Source: Methylobacterium sp. BTF04 (GTDB lineage Bacteria > Pseudomonadota > Alphaproteobacteria > Rhizobiales > Beijerinckiaceae). Taken from it: 51,768 nt of DNA. The notes below the pieces were generated by a model. That model was not told the DNA's origin and made no database searches. It saw only the letters and a list, made by a program, of their open reading frames with translations. Shown here in pieces: positions 1 to 8,401 of the stretch (its first letter is position 1; the number at the start of each line of letters is the position of its first letter). The stretch lies in assembly GCF_010692745.1 (NCBI RefSeq), contig NZ_JAAHTB010000032.1, positions 1-51,768 on the forward strand, read 5' to 3'. The position numbers and the translations under genes were made by a program.

Positions 1-196
1 AGCGGAGCCATCCGCTCCCATGACGCTTCGTTGAGAACCAGACGATCCAAGACACCCAAGGTTGCTTCCAAAAGACAGCCTTGAATCACATTCGACCGGC
101 CTCGGGAATCCCAAGAGTCCACACCGCCTAGCCCTTGCCAGCCTGGCGGTAATCGGTGTCACTGCGGCTCCGCTTGAGGAAACGTAGAGGAACGGT

Positions 197-1135
197 ATGG
201 GGCGTCTGGCGGTCGCGTGGTTACTATGCCTACTTGCGGCGAGTGCCGTAGCGCAGGAGGCGCCTACAAAACTATCAGAGCAGACGGTACAGGCTCCACC
301 AGTCCAGCTCGAGCATCGGCCCCAAAGTACAACTCAGCCCGAGCAGGCACCTGAGCCCGAGCCAAAATCCGCCGTGCATTCGACGCCCGTCCAGCCAAGC
401 GTCCTGCCCCCAAGCGCCGAAGGGAAAAGCCAAGCCAAGGCAGAGAATGGCAGCGAGGAAGGAACCGAGTTCTGGCCACCGTTCGCGGGCCTAAAGCTCA
501 AGATCACGGACACGATTCTGGTTGTGTTCACTGCGGGATTGTTCTTCGCGACATATGCCCTGTGGCTCGCCACCCGTGCGCTGGTACGCGGCTCGGATAA
601 AACCGCCGCCCGCCAGTTGCGCCCTTATGTCGTTCTCAAACCCTTTGTTCATAAACCCGAAGTGAACTTCATCACAGATCGCGTACAGTCGTGGAGCTTT
701 CGTTGCGTCTGGCACAACGTTGGCAGTACACCGACCAAGCACATGATCACTCGCGTTGGCCTGCTCAGAAAATATTCAAGCCAGCCGCTGGATTTTGAAG
801 CCGATGTTGCGGATAAAGTGCCTGGTAGTCCCGGCCGATTGTTCCTTGGCCCAGGAAATGAAGCTGCTTCCGAGAAGTTCGCTGTGTCCGCTGACGAAAT
901 GGTTTTAGTATTATTGGATGAAACACAAATCTATCTATGGGGATGCGTTGATTACAACGATACGTTTCATAAGACACCCCGGCACCGAACTGAGTTTTTG
1001 GCAAAAATAGTCGTCGTTGGCGATCCGCAACTGAAAGACTGTGAGATCGGCTATCAGCTTTGCGGCCCCTTTAACGGGATTGACGACGAATGCTACGGTA
1101 GGCCCAAGCCATACGATGCGAAAGCGCTGAGCTAA
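197..1135 (+). CDS. Membrane-anchored exported protein of unknown function
   Basis: 312 residues. Residues 1-19 form a signal peptide ending in ASAVAQ. Residues about 25-90 are a Pro/Gln/Glu/Ser-rich low-complexity linker. Residues about 103-127 are a hydrophobic membrane span, followed by a soluble C-terminal domain containing WHNVGSTPTKH, LYLWG-like (IYLWGCVDYND) and TPRHRTEF. These patterns recall an uncharacterised rhizobial family of one-span proteins, an impression from memory and not a search. The gene reads visibly lower in GC than the rest of the window, with TTA, ATA and AAA codons that neighbours avoid, suggesting an accessory or recently acquired gene. It stands alone on the plus strand. 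No catalytic motif is recognised. The signal peptide plus internal span predicts a periplasmic linker and a cytosolic or periplasmic C-terminal domain; the topology is undecided. Confidence 0.75.
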   Translation: MGRLAVAWLLCLLAASAVAQEAPTKLSEQTVQAPPVQLEHRPQSTTQPEQAPEPEPKSAVHSTPVQPSVLPPSAEGKSQAKAENGSEEGTEFWPPFAGLKLKITDTILVVFTAGLFFATYALWLATRALVRGSDKTAARQLRPYVVLKPFVHKPEVNFITDRVQSWSFRCVWHNVGSTPTKHMITRVGLLRKYSSQPLDFEADVADKVPGSPGRLFLGPGNEAASEKFAVSADEMVLVLLDETQIYLWGCVDYNDTFHKTPRHRTEFLAKIVVVGDPQLKDCEIGYQLCGPFNGIDDECYGRPKPYDAKALS

Positions 1136-1342
1136 CGCCTGTCTGGTAATTCTCTTCACGACCGACCCCAAAGGTTGGAGGTGGCTCTAAGCGGCTGAAA
1201 TCGCTTATGACCTTTGCGCCAAGATACCGCACCGAATTCCGAAGGGTTAAGAAGGCGCATCGCCCCACGCGGACCGGCTATGCGTGGCGCTCACGCACGG
1301 CGCTGTATCGCCGAGATGAAGTGCGACGGAGAACCGAGTGAG

Positions 1343-1633
1343 ATGCGGACACCGATCAGGGTGCTTGCGGCGATAGGGGCCGGCGTAGCGGTGGGCCTCG
1401 CCGTGATGGCACGCGATTATGCGATGGACCTGGAATGGGCGGTGACGCCGGAGCAGGTGGCCGACGCGAAGGCATCGGGTCAGGCCGGGGTGGCGCTTGG
1501 GAACGGACGCATGGCGGTGCTGCCGGTGCGCAGCGAGCACGCCGATCTGCTCCCCATCAAGTGGATGCTGATCGGGCTCGCCGCCGGGGGCGTGGTCTTC
1601 GCCGGCACCGGGCGGCGGCGGCGGCCGGTTTAG
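1343..1633 (+). CDS. Small two-span membrane protein, unknown function
   Basis: About 96 residues from the ATG at 1343, which follows a GGAG about 10 bases upstream; an in-frame ATG at 1316 is the alternative, and a longer frame reaches back to 1214 with an implausibly Arg-rich N-terminus. There are two hydrophobic segments, one near the N-terminus (VLAAIGAGVAVGLAVMA) and one near the C-terminus (WMLIGLAAGGVVFAGT), with a polar stretch of about 45 residues between them and an Arg-rich tail. The family is not recognised. It is convergent with pyrD, 44 bases away. Codon use matches the surrounding core genes, so it is probably real, but its function cannot be read from sequence. Confidence 0.55.
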   Translation: MRTPIRVLAAIGAGVAVGLAVMARDYAMDLEWAVTPEQVADAKASGQAGVALGNGRMAVLPVRSEHADLLPIKWMLIGLAAGGVVFAGTGRRRRPV

Positions 1634-1677
1634 AGCGCCGGGACGCACGCATCGATCACGCGCCCTTCGGTCGACAC

Positions 1678-2757
1678 TTATCCAGCCATCCGCGCGAGAT
1701 CCGTCGCGCCCTTGCCGACGACATCCGCGAGGTGATCGATACCCTCGGCCTTCATTCGCGCAGTCAGGCCGGCCTTGATCGTCGTCACGAGCCCAGGCCC
1801 GCCATAGACCAGTCCCGAGTAGAGCTGCAGCAGGGTCGCGCCGGCGCGAATCTTCGTCCAGGCACTGTCCGCGGAATCGATACCGCCGACACCGACGAGG
1901 GGGATCTGCCCGCCGATCCGCAGATAGGTCTCGGCGAGAAGACGTGTCGAAGGTCCAAAAAGCGGCCGGCCGGACAGGCCGCCGGTTTCGCGCGCGAGGG
2001 TCGTCTCGGCCAGGGTCGCGGGCCGCGCGATGGTGGTATTGGAAACGACGAGCGCCTGGACGCCGCGGCGGAGAGCCGTGGCCGTCATTGCGTCGAGGGC
2101 GTCGAGGCCGATATCCGGCGCGATCTTGAGCAGGATCGCCGTCTCGGGCCGAGCGGCATCCCGCGCCGCGACGACCCGGGCGAGCAACTCGTCGAGAAAG
2201 GCCTCGCCCTGGAGGTCGCGCAGACCGGGCGTGTTGGGAGACGAGACGTTCACCGTCACGAAATCGACCACGGGGGCCAGAGCGGTGGTGCAGGCAACGT
2301 AATCGGCGAGCCGATCCGTCGATTCCTTGTTGGCGCCGATGTTGACCCCGACCCGTCCCGGGCGTCCCCGGCGGGCGACGAGACGCGCCTTCACCACGTC
2401 GAGGCCTTCGCTGTTGAGGCCGAAGCGATTGATCACGGCACCGTCGCGCATCAGCCGAAACACGCGTGGACGCGGGTTGCCGGGCTGGGCCAGGGGCACC
2501 ACGCCGCCGACTTCGACGAATCCGAAGCCGAGCCCAAGAAGTGCGTCGGGGACCTGCGCGCCCTTGTCGAAGCCGGCAGCGAGGCCGACCGGATTGGGAA
2601 AGCGCTGCCCGAACGCCGAGACGGCGAGACGCGCGTCATCCGGCACCGGTGCGCGCGGCGGAAGCAATCCGAGGCCCCGGATCGTAACGGCATGTGCCGT
2701 CTCGGCGTCGAGCCGATGCAGGAGTGGCTTCACCAGTGGGAACAGCGCGTCGATCAC
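1678..2757 (-). CDS. pyrD: Dihydroorotate dehydrogenase (quinone), class 2
   Basis: 359 residues. Catalyses the fourth step of pyrimidine synthesis, dihydroorotate to orotate, passing electrons from FMN to membrane quinone. The N-terminal helix region ([18 protein letters not shown]) is the membrane-associating extension typical of class 2. The core carries [29 protein letters not shown] with the catalytic-base serine of class 2, LLKIAPD, VSNTT and the FMN phosphate loop LVGVGGIDS. The GTG start at 2757 overlaps the stop of the upstream DUF952 gene in a GTGA junction and has AGGAG eight bases upstream; a longer frame reaching 3096 is only the overlap of the two genes. Length fits the family. 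The two minus-strand genes are translationally coupled, with transcription presumably from the 3117-3260 region. The identification is secure; coupling with DUF952 is seen, not explained. Confidence 0.95.
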   Translation of the reverse strand: MIDALFPLVKPLLHRLDAETAHAVTIRGLGLLPPRAPVPDDARLAVSAFGQRFPNPVGLAAGFDKGAQVPDALLGLGFGFVEVGGVVPLAQPGNPRPRVFRLMRDGAVINRFGLNSEGLDVVKARLVARRGRPGRVGVNIGANKESTDRLADYVACTTALAPVVDFVTVNVSSPNTPGLRDLQGEAFLDELLARVVAARDAARPETAILLKIAPDIGLDALDAMTATALRRGVQALVVSNTTIARPATLAETTLARETGGLSGRPLFGPSTRLLAETYLRIGGQIPLVGVGGIDSADSAWTKIRAGATLLQLYSGLVYGGPGLVTTIKAGLTARMKAEGIDHLADVVGKGATDLARMAG

Positions 2758-3116
2758 GACCGGATCTCCTCGGGCAGAACCCCGTCCGGAAAGACATGGC
2801 GGCCGTCGGGGCCCAAAGGCAGAGCGATCACCGACCGCACCGCCGTGAGTTCGAGGGGGCCGTAGAGATGCGGAAACAGATCGCCGCCGCGCGATACCTC
2901 GTAGCGCAGGGCAGGGCCGAGTTCGTCGCCGTCGATCACTACCAGTACGAGGTCTTTTGCACCGGCAAAGTGCTTCGAGGCGGTCTCGGCGACCTGGGCG
3001 GCGGTGGAGAAGTGGATGAAACCATCCTGAAGGTCGATGGCGGCTCCGGTGAAGCGACCTTCTCCCTCGGCGGCCTGCCAAAGGTCGCGTGGGCACAACT
3101 TATAGATGAGCGACAT
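2754..3116 (-). CDS. DUF952 domain protein
   Basis: 120 residues from the ATG at 3116, preceded by AGGAGGG; the frame stays open upstream to 3194 but without a better site. The sequence [17 protein letters not shown], then [17 protein letters not shown] and later [12 protein letters not shown], is the pattern of the DUF952 family, a small fold related to ADP-ribosyltransferase-like domains whose cellular role is not established. The conserved His in FIHFS and the Tyr in HLYG are present. No signal peptide or membrane span. It precedes pyrD with a four-base overlap, so the pair is co-transcribed. A link to pyrimidine metabolism is possible only by association. Confidence 0.85.
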   Translation of the reverse strand: MSLIYKLCPRDLWQAAEGEGRFTGAAIDLQDGFIHFSTAAQVAETASKHFAGAKDLVLVVIDGDELGPALRYEVSRGGDLFPHLYGPLELTAVRSVIALPLGPDGRHVFPDGVLPEEIRS

Positions 3117-3260
3117 CCGTCGTCCCTCCTGCAGAATTGAAGGCAGCGCCCGGGCGGCGGCCGACAGCATGTCGGATCGCGATAGAACGCGCATCGCACC
3201 GTCGCAACCGCAGCCGGACTACGCACACGGAATCATCGTCCCGTCGGGACTCAGCGTTGC

Positions 3261-3297
3261 TTTTCGAAAATTTTAGTTCTACTTTCCTAAGATTAGG
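3261..3297. promoter_or_regulatory. Dyad-rich candidate operator before the S24 repressor
   Basis: Within the 219-base gap between DUF952 (minus) and the S24 regulator (plus) lies an AT-rich patch with a perfect 10-base palindrome TTTTCGAAAA at 3261-3270, an AAAATTTT core overlapping it, and a dyad CCTAA-GA-TTAGG at 3286-3297. This is about 40-75 bases before the regulator's start codon. Repressors of this class commonly bind their own promoters, so an autoregulatory operator is inferred. The palindromes are seen; binding is not. Confidence 0.4.
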
Positions 3298-3335
3298 CAG
3301 GCCGTCTTAGCTTGTCTGTATGACTCGGGCCCGTC

Positions 3336-3968
3336 ATGCTGTCGCACGAGCAGATCTGGACCGCGATCGATCGGCTGGCCGAACGTCACGGCTTCTCCGC
3401 ATCGGGCCTTGCGCGCCGCGCCGGCCTCGACGCCACGAGCTTCAACCGCTCGAAGCGGGTCGGTCCGGATGGGCGCAAGCGCTGGCCGTCCACGGAATCC
3501 ATCTCAAAGGTTCTCTCCGCCACCGGCGCCAGCCTCGACGATTTCCTGCGCCTGATCGAGGTCCGCGAAGGGCCCGCCCGCACGATGATCCCCCTCATCG
3601 GGATGACCCAGGCGGGATCGGGACGCCTGTTCACCGACGAGGGCATGCCCACGAGCGGTCCCGGCTGGGAGGAGATCGAGTTTCCCGATCTCGGGGACGA
3701 TCGCGCCTTCGCCCTCGAGGTGCAGGGCGATTCGATGGCACCGCTCTATCGCGACGGCGACGTCCTCATCGTCTCGCCCTCGGCCAGCGTGCGCAAGGGC
3801 GACCGCGTGGTGGTGCGCCTCTCCGCCGGCGAGGTCCTGGCCAAGGAGCTCAAGCGCAAGACCGCCCGCACCATCGAACTCGCCTCGCTCAATCCCGAGC
3901 ATCCCGACCGCCTGATCAATGTCGGTGACATCGCCTGGATCGGCCGGGTGATGTGGGTCCGCCAGTAG
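3336..3968 (+). CDS. LexA/CI-like repressor: HTH plus S24 peptidase domain
   Basis: 210 residues. Residues about 8-70 form a helix-turn-helix domain (SASGLARRAGLDATSFNRSK). Residues about 85-210 are an S24 (LexA C-terminal) peptidase domain: an Ala93-Gly94 pair resembles the self-cleavage site, Ser133 lies in GDSMAP and Lys170 in LAKELK, so the Ser-Lys dyad is complete. This predicts a repressor inactivated by self-cleavage, perhaps RecA-stimulated, although the N-terminal domain is not that of LexA and the gene is therefore not lexA. No prophage genes are adjacent, so it looks like a chromosomal stress regulator. It diverges from DUF952-pyrD across a dyad-rich region that may hold its operator. 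Its targets are unknown. Confidence 0.88.
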   Translation: MLSHEQIWTAIDRLAERHGFSASGLARRAGLDATSFNRSKRVGPDGRKRWPSTESISKVLSATGASLDDFLRLIEVREGPARTMIPLIGMTQAGSGRLFTDEGMPTSGPGWEEIEFPDLGDDRAFALEVQGDSMAPLYRDGDVLIVSPSASVRKGDRVVVRLSAGEVLAKELKRKTARTIELASLNPEHPDRLINVGDIAWIGRVMWVRQ

Positions 3969-4038
3969 GGCGCCGGCCTGCTGAGCCGCTGAGCCGAAGC
4001 CACAGGGGCGCGGCTTTGCCCCGCCTGCGGATAGGGTT

Positions 4039-5178
4039 ATGGCTGAGCCTATCCGGGGTCGCGCGCCTCGCGAGTGCGGACCCGCCATGGCATTGCCTCG
4101 ACTGGACGAGACCGCACCGGACCCGGCGCTCGCCGCTCTCCTGACGGCGTCAGGCCTCGCAGCGGCCATCCTCGATGGCGCAGCTTCGGACGCCCGAATC
4201 GTCTTTGCCAATCCGGCATTCCTCGTGCTCACCGGCCACGGGGTCGGCGACGCCGTAAGCTGCCTCCTCGGCCCGGATCACGACCGCGGCGCGCGAACGC
4301 TCCTGGAGCAGGCCCTGGCCGGCGAGAAACCGGGAGGCGCGGAGATCCTGGCATTTGCCGAAGGCGGTTCCACCTTCTGGGCGCAACTTTTCGTCGCCAA
4401 TGTTGCAGGCTCGGGTCTACGTCTGATGCAGGTGGTCGATGTCACCCGGCGCCGCGATGCCGAAGGGGCGCTGGCCCTGTCGCGACAGCGCGAGGCGCTG
4501 GGATTACTGACGAATAGCGTCGCGCACGAGTTCAACAACTTCCTGCAGATCCTGATCGGCTACATCGACGGGCTCAAGCGCCGCCTCGGCGACCGCGAGG
4601 ACCCGTTCATCCAGCGGGCGGTGACCCGTTCCACCGATGCGGCCGAACGCGCCACGATTCTCACCCGGCAACTCCTCGCCTTCTCGCGCCGGATCGCCCC
4701 GGACGTGCGGCCGGTGGATCTGAATCGACTGATCGAAGACTTCGGGGCGCAAATTCGCCCGACCCTGCCGACACGGATCGTCCTGGACATCACGACGGCG
4801 CCCGTGCTGTCCGCCGGACTCAGCAACCCGACGCAGGTCGAACTCGCCCTCAACCACATCGTCGCCAATGCCTGCGAAGCGATGCCGAAGGCCGGCCGGA
4901 TCACCATCGCCACCTTCGCCGTGCCCCCCGGCGACCGCGGCCTGCAGCGACCGGGCGACGGCGCCGTCGGCATTTCCATCACCGACGACGGCCAGGGGAT
5001 GACGCAGGAGATGGCGGCGCGCGCACTCGCCCCCTTCATCACCAGCCGGGAAGCCGGGCGTGGAACCGGTCTCGCCATCGTCCACGGCCTGATGAAGCGC
5101 CAGAACGGTACCGTCTCCCTCGACAGCAGCCCCGGCTCCGGCACCGTGGTGCGTCTCATCTTCCCAGCCGCGATCTGA
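4039..5178 (+). CDS. PAS-domain sensor histidine kinase (orphan)
   Basis: 379 residues from 4039; an equally possible ATG lies at 4087. The order is a PAS-like sensor (about 30-145: IVFANPAFLVLTGHG), a dimerisation/phosphoacceptor helix with His163 in SVAHEFNNFLQIL, and an HATPase domain (about 225-379) with the N-box NHIVANACEAMPK, G1-box DDGQGM and G2-box GRGTGLAIVHG. There is no membrane span, so it is a soluble kinase. The HEFNN phosphoacceptor resembles kinases of the NtrB/hybrid type. No response regulator gene lies next to it, so the partner is encoded elsewhere. It follows the S24 repressor by 70 bases on the same strand and may share its transcript. The signal it senses cannot be inferred. 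Confidence 0.9.
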   Translation: MAEPIRGRAPRECGPAMALPRLDETAPDPALAALLTASGLAAAILDGAASDARIVFANPAFLVLTGHGVGDAVSCLLGPDHDRGARTLLEQALAGEKPGGAEILAFAEGGSTFWAQLFVANVAGSGLRLMQVVDVTRRRDAEGALALSRQREALGLLTNSVAHEFNNFLQILIGYIDGLKRRLGDREDPFIQRAVTRSTDAAERATILTRQLLAFSRRIAPDVRPVDLNRLIEDFGAQIRPTLPTRIVLDITTAPVLSAGLSNPTQVELALNHIVANACEAMPKAGRITIATFAVPPGDRGLQRPGDGAVGISITDDGQGMTQEMAARALAPFITSREAGRGTGLAIVHGLMKRQNGTVSLDSSPGSGTVVRLIFPAAI

Positions 5179-5325
5179 CGCTCGGACCGTCTCTCACCGA
5201 TAGTCACTGCGTTGTTCGACACGAAAGCGAACCGGCGCCCGGACTAAAACTCGCGCGCGAACGTCACCATATCAGGACCGGCGTTTCCGCCAGGGTTTCC
5301 AACGATCTTCAACAGAGGCGATTTC

Positions 5326-6309
5326 ATGCTCACCTCCACCACGCGTCGCAAGCGTACGGCGACCATCCTCGCGCTTGCCGCGTCGCTGGCCATCGCTGCG
5401 CCCATCGTCGAGGCGCGTCCTGGCAGCGGCGGTGGCATGGGCTCACGCGGCTCGCGCACCTACGCGCCGCCGTCGGCTACGACCACCGCCCCCGGGGCCC
5501 CGGCACCGATCCAGCGTTCGCAGACCCAGCCCGGTCCCGCCATGGGGAATCCCGGTATGACCGCACCGGTACAGGGGCGTCGCTTCGGCGGCGGTTTCTT
5601 CGCCGGGCTTCTCGGCGCGGGCCTGCTCGGTGCGTTGCTGGGTGGCGGCTTCTTTGGCGGCCTCGGTGGCATCGCATCCTTCCTCGGCCTGATCCTGCAG
5701 GTCGGCCTTGTCGTGCTGATCGTCTCCTTCGCGGTGCGTTGGTTCCGTCGCCGCCAGGGTGCTCCGGCAACTCCGGCCTATGCCCGTACCGGCGATGCCG
5801 GCCCCGGAAATTCCGGCACGAACGGCGGCGGGCTCGGTAGCAGCGGACTCGGCGGAGCCGCCAGCTACGGCACAGCCCGGCCCGGCCCAGCTCAGGCCCA
5901 GCCGCAGCGCCCGGTCGATATCGGACCCGGCGACTTCCAAAGCTTCGAGATCGCGCTCAACGGGGTCCAAGAGGCCTATGGCCGCGAGGACGTGGTAGCT
6001 CTGCGCAATCTCGCGACGCCGGAGATGGTTGGCTACTTCGTCGAGGAATTGCGGGGCAACGAAGCCAAGGGCGTCGTGAACCGGCTCTCCGACGTGAAGC
6101 TCCTGCAGGGCGACCTGTCGGAATCCTGGGCCGAGGGTAATGCGGAATACGCCACCGTAGCCATGCGCTATGCGATCAAGGACGTGACGATGGACCGTCG
6201 CAGCAACCGCGTCGTCGAGACCGGCGAGCCGGAGGCGCTGGAATTGTGGACCTTCGTGCGCGAGCGCGGCGGCCGCTGGATTCTGTCGGCGATCCAGCAG
6301 GGGCGCTGA
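5326..6309 (+). CDS. Tim44-like domain membrane protein
   Basis: 327 residues. Residues 1-30 are a signal peptide-like segment (ILALAASLAIAAPIVEA). Residues about 30-85 are Gly/Pro/Ser-rich. Residues about 85-145 contain a Gly/Phe-rich hydrophobic stretch and a membrane helix (LGLILQVGLVVLIVSFAVRW). A second Gly-rich linker precedes the C-terminal Tim44-like domain (about 200-327: FQSFEIALNGVQEAYGRED, and a final ELWTFVRERGGRWILSAIQ). Tim44 in mitochondria tethers Hsp70 to the TIM23 import channel; bacterial homologues of this layout are known in alphaproteobacteria, with roles near the inner membrane that are poorly defined. The gene is monocistronic and ends at a bidirectional hairpin shared with rsmA. 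Confidence 0.85.
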   Translation: MLTSTTRRKRTATILALAASLAIAAPIVEARPGSGGGMGSRGSRTYAPPSATTTAPGAPAPIQRSQTQPGPAMGNPGMTAPVQGRRFGGGFFAGLLGAGLLGALLGGGFFGGLGGIASFLGLILQVGLVVLIVSFAVRWFRRRQGAPATPAYARTGDAGPGNSGTNGGGLGSSGLGGAASYGTARPGPAQAQPQRPVDIGPGDFQSFEIALNGVQEAYGREDVVALRNLATPEMVGYFVEELRGNEAKGVVNRLSDVKLLQGDLSESWAEGNAEYATVAMRYAIKDVTMDRRSNRVVETGEPEALELWTFVRERGGRWILSAIQQGR

Positions 6310-6344
6310 TCCGCTCAGCACCACGTCTGACCAGTCATTTAAAA

Positions 6345-6370
6345 GGCCGCGCAGCATCAGCTGCGCGGCC
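6345..6370. terminator. Bidirectional terminator between the Tim44-like gene and rsmA
   Basis: A perfect 10-base-pair stem (GGCCGCGCAG, 6345-6354, with its complement at 6361-6370) encloses a six-base loop and is flanked by AAAA on the left and TTTT on the right, so it works as an intrinsic terminator on either strand. The rsmA stop codon (6373-6375) sits in its T-tract. Confidence 0.9.
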
Positions 6371-6372
6371 TT

Positions 6373-7212
6373 TTACTTTGCCAGCGCCCGCGCCATGGCG
6401 ACGAAGCCCGAAACTGGCACCTCTTCGGCGCGTGCGGTCTCGATGATACCGGCAGCCTCCAAAAGATGGGCCGGATCTGCGGTTGCCGCCTTGAGGCTCT
6501 GACGCAGCATCTTGCGGCGCTGGCCGAAGGCCGCGCGGGTGACGCGCTCCAACGCCTCGACGCGGCACGGCAAAGGCTCGGCCCGCGGCGATAGCCGAAC
6601 CACGCTCGAGGTTACCTTGGGCGGCGGCACGAAGGCAGAGGGCGGAACGTCGAACAGAATATCGGCCTGCGTGCGCCACCCGCACAGTACGCCGAGCCGA
6701 CCGTAATTGGCGCGGTCGGATTCGTCGGCGACGATGCGCTCGGCGACCTCGCGCTGGAACATCAGGGTCAGCGAATCCCACCACGGCGGCCAGACCGGCG
6801 CAGTGAGCCACCCGGTGAGCAGCGGAGTGCCAATGTTGTAGGGCAGGTTGGCGACGATCCGCACCGAACCGGTTCCGATCAGCGGGACCGGATCGAAGGT
6901 GAGCGCATCGGCGTCGACCACGTCCAACCGGCCCGGATAGTGGGCGGCGATCTCGGCGAGCGCGGGCAGGGCGCGCGGATCGCGCTCGATAGCGATAACG
7001 CGCGCGGCTCCGGCCGTCAGCAACGCCCGCGTCAGGCCGCCCGGTCCCGGACCGATCTCGACGACGGTGACGCCCTCGAGCGGACCGGCCGAGCGGGCGA
7101 TCTTCCCCGTCAGGTTGAGATCGAACAGGAAGTTCTGGCCGAGTGATTTCTTGGGCTCCAGATCGTACTTGCGCACGACGTCGCGGAGCGGGGGGAGACC
7201 ATCGTCGCTCAT
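6373..7212 (-). CDS. rsmA: 16S rRNA dimethyladenosine transferase
   Basis: 279 residues. Dimethylates two adjacent adenines in helix 45 of 16S rRNA during 30S subunit maturation, using S-adenosylmethionine. Visible motifs are the N-terminal [14 protein letters not shown], the SAM-binding loop [16 protein letters not shown], the acidic [10 protein letters not shown], and the catalytic [11 protein letters not shown]. The C-terminal domain carries [14 protein letters not shown], typical of the family. Length fits. The start ATG overlaps the pdxA stop by four bases (ATGA), indicating coupling at the end of the lptF-lptG-lptD-pdxA-rsmA minus-strand run. The order pdxA-rsmA after lptD is as in Escherichia coli. 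Secure identification. Confidence 0.97.
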   Translation of the reverse strand: MSDDGLPPLRDVVRKYDLEPKKSLGQNFLFDLNLTGKIARSAGPLEGVTVVEIGPGPGGLTRALLTAGAARVIAIERDPRALPALAEIAAHYPGRLDVVDADALTFDPVPLIGTGSVRIVANLPYNIGTPLLTGWLTAPVWPPWWDSLTLMFQREVAERIVADESDRANYGRLGVLCGWRTQADILFDVPPSAFVPPPKVTSSVVRLSPRAEPLPCRVEALERVTRAAFGQRRKMLRQSLKAATADPAHLLEAAGIIETARAEEVPVSGFVAMARALAK

Positions 7213-8228
7213 GGGTGGAATCCGCTCAGGCGCGCGGCCAGCCGGAGGGCGGCCATGAGGCTGTCGGGCCGGGCCAGCCCCTTGCCGGCGATATCGAAGG
7301 CCGTGCCATGGTCCGGCGAGGTCCGGATGAACGGCAGGCCGAGGGTGACGTTGACGCCCTCGTCGAAAGCGATGGTCTTGATCGGGATCAACGCCTGATC
7401 GTGGGTCGGCGTCAGCGCCACGTCGTAAGTCGCGCGGGCGCGGGCATGGAACAGGGTGTCCGCGGGTAGCGGGCCGCGGATATCGATACCCTCGTCCTGG
7501 AGCTGCGCCACAGCCGGCTCCAACACGTCGCGATCCTCAGTTCCCATGGTTCCGGACTCGCCTGCATGCGGGTTGAGACCTGATAGGACGAGACGCGGAC
7601 GCGCGATGCGGAAGCGCTGCGTCAGATCGGCGGCGACGATGCGGGCGGTGCGCACGACGAGGTCCTGGGTGAGGAGTTCAGGCACCCGGCGCAACGCCAC
7701 GTGGATGGTCACCGGCACCACCGCGAGGGTCTCGCTCCACAGCATCATCACCGGCAGGGGTACGGGCTCGCCCGGCTCCACCGAAAGAGCGGCGAGGAAC
7801 TCGGTGTGACCGGGATAGGCGAAGCCGACCTGGGTCAGGACATATTTGGCGATGGGATTGGTCACCATCGCGGTGGCGATGCCGGCGCGGACCAAGCCGA
7901 CGGCGGTGGTGATCGATTCCAGCGTCGCTCCGGCATTGGCGGGATCGGGTCGTCCGGCGATCGCGCCGATTCGGGCGCCGGATGGGAGCGGCATCACCGG
8001 TAGCGCCCGGGGGAACACCTCGGTGGCGTAGTCCGGTCCGACCTCTGCGATGGGGATGGAGAACCCGAGTTCGCTGGCGCTCCGCTCGACGAAATCCGGA
8101 TCGCTGACAAGGAAGAACGGCGGCAGGCCGGGGCCGGTGTCGCGGGCCTGCCATGCCATCAGGGCGATTTCCGGCCCGATCCCAGCCGGATCGCCGAGGG
8201 TGAGGGCGATCGGCTTATGCTCTATCAA
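7209..8228 (-). CDS. pdxA: 4-hydroxythreonine-4-phosphate dehydrogenase
   Basis: 339 residues. Oxidises 4-phosphohydroxy-L-threonine with NAD on the DXP-dependent route to pyridoxal phosphate. Motifs: [19 protein letters not shown] at the N-terminus, [19 protein letters not shown] with a metal-ligand His, [21 protein letters not shown] and the substrate loop [10 protein letters not shown], plus [21 protein letters not shown] near the end. Length and motif order match the family. It overlaps rsmA by four bases. The 173-base gap to lptD upstream holds no gene, although in many proteobacteria surA occupies that position. Confidence 0.97.
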   Translation of the reverse strand: MIEHKPIALTLGDPAGIGPEIALMAWQARDTGPGLPPFFLVSDPDFVERSASELGFSIPIAEVGPDYATEVFPRALPVMPLPSGARIGAIAGRPDPANAGATLESITTAVGLVRAGIATAMVTNPIAKYVLTQVGFAYPGHTEFLAALSVEPGEPVPLPVMMLWSETLAVVPVTIHVALRRVPELLTQDLVVRTARIVAADLTQRFRIARPRLVLSGLNPHAGESGTMGTEDRDVLEPAVAQLQDEGIDIRGPLPADTLFHARARATYDVALTPTHDQALIPIKTIAFDEGVNVTLGLPFIRTSPDHGTAFDIAGKGLARPDSLMAALRLAARLSGFHP

Positions 8229-8310
8229 TGCGGGTCTCGTCCTCGCTCAAGCGCCAGGTGCGTCTTCATGAAAACCGCCACTGGCTCTATCGTACTGCTA
8301 TCGCATGTCA

Positions 8311-8343
8311 GCTACGGAAAAGCGGGTTCCACTTTTCCGTAGC
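8311..8343. repeat. Perfect 12-bp inverted repeat, REP-like
   Basis: GCTACGGAAAAG (8311-8322), a nine-base loop, and its exact complement at 8332-8343. It lies in the 173-base lptD-pdxA gap. The GGAAAAG...GGTTCC-type core resembles short extragenic palindromes scattered through rhizobial and methylobacterial genomes (from memory). It could also attenuate or process the transcript between lptD and pdxA. I found no second copy in this window. Confidence 0.6.
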
Positions 8344-8401
8344 AGGCTCTAGCGCTCCGACCGCGTCGCAGGTCGGGCGCGTCGAGGCAAGGTCGGTGTT
8401 G

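Noticed and set aside
3320..3928. An Arg-rich 202-codon frame overlapping the S24 repressor
   Set aside because: It is a shifted reading of the same DNA; the S24 frame has all domain motifs.
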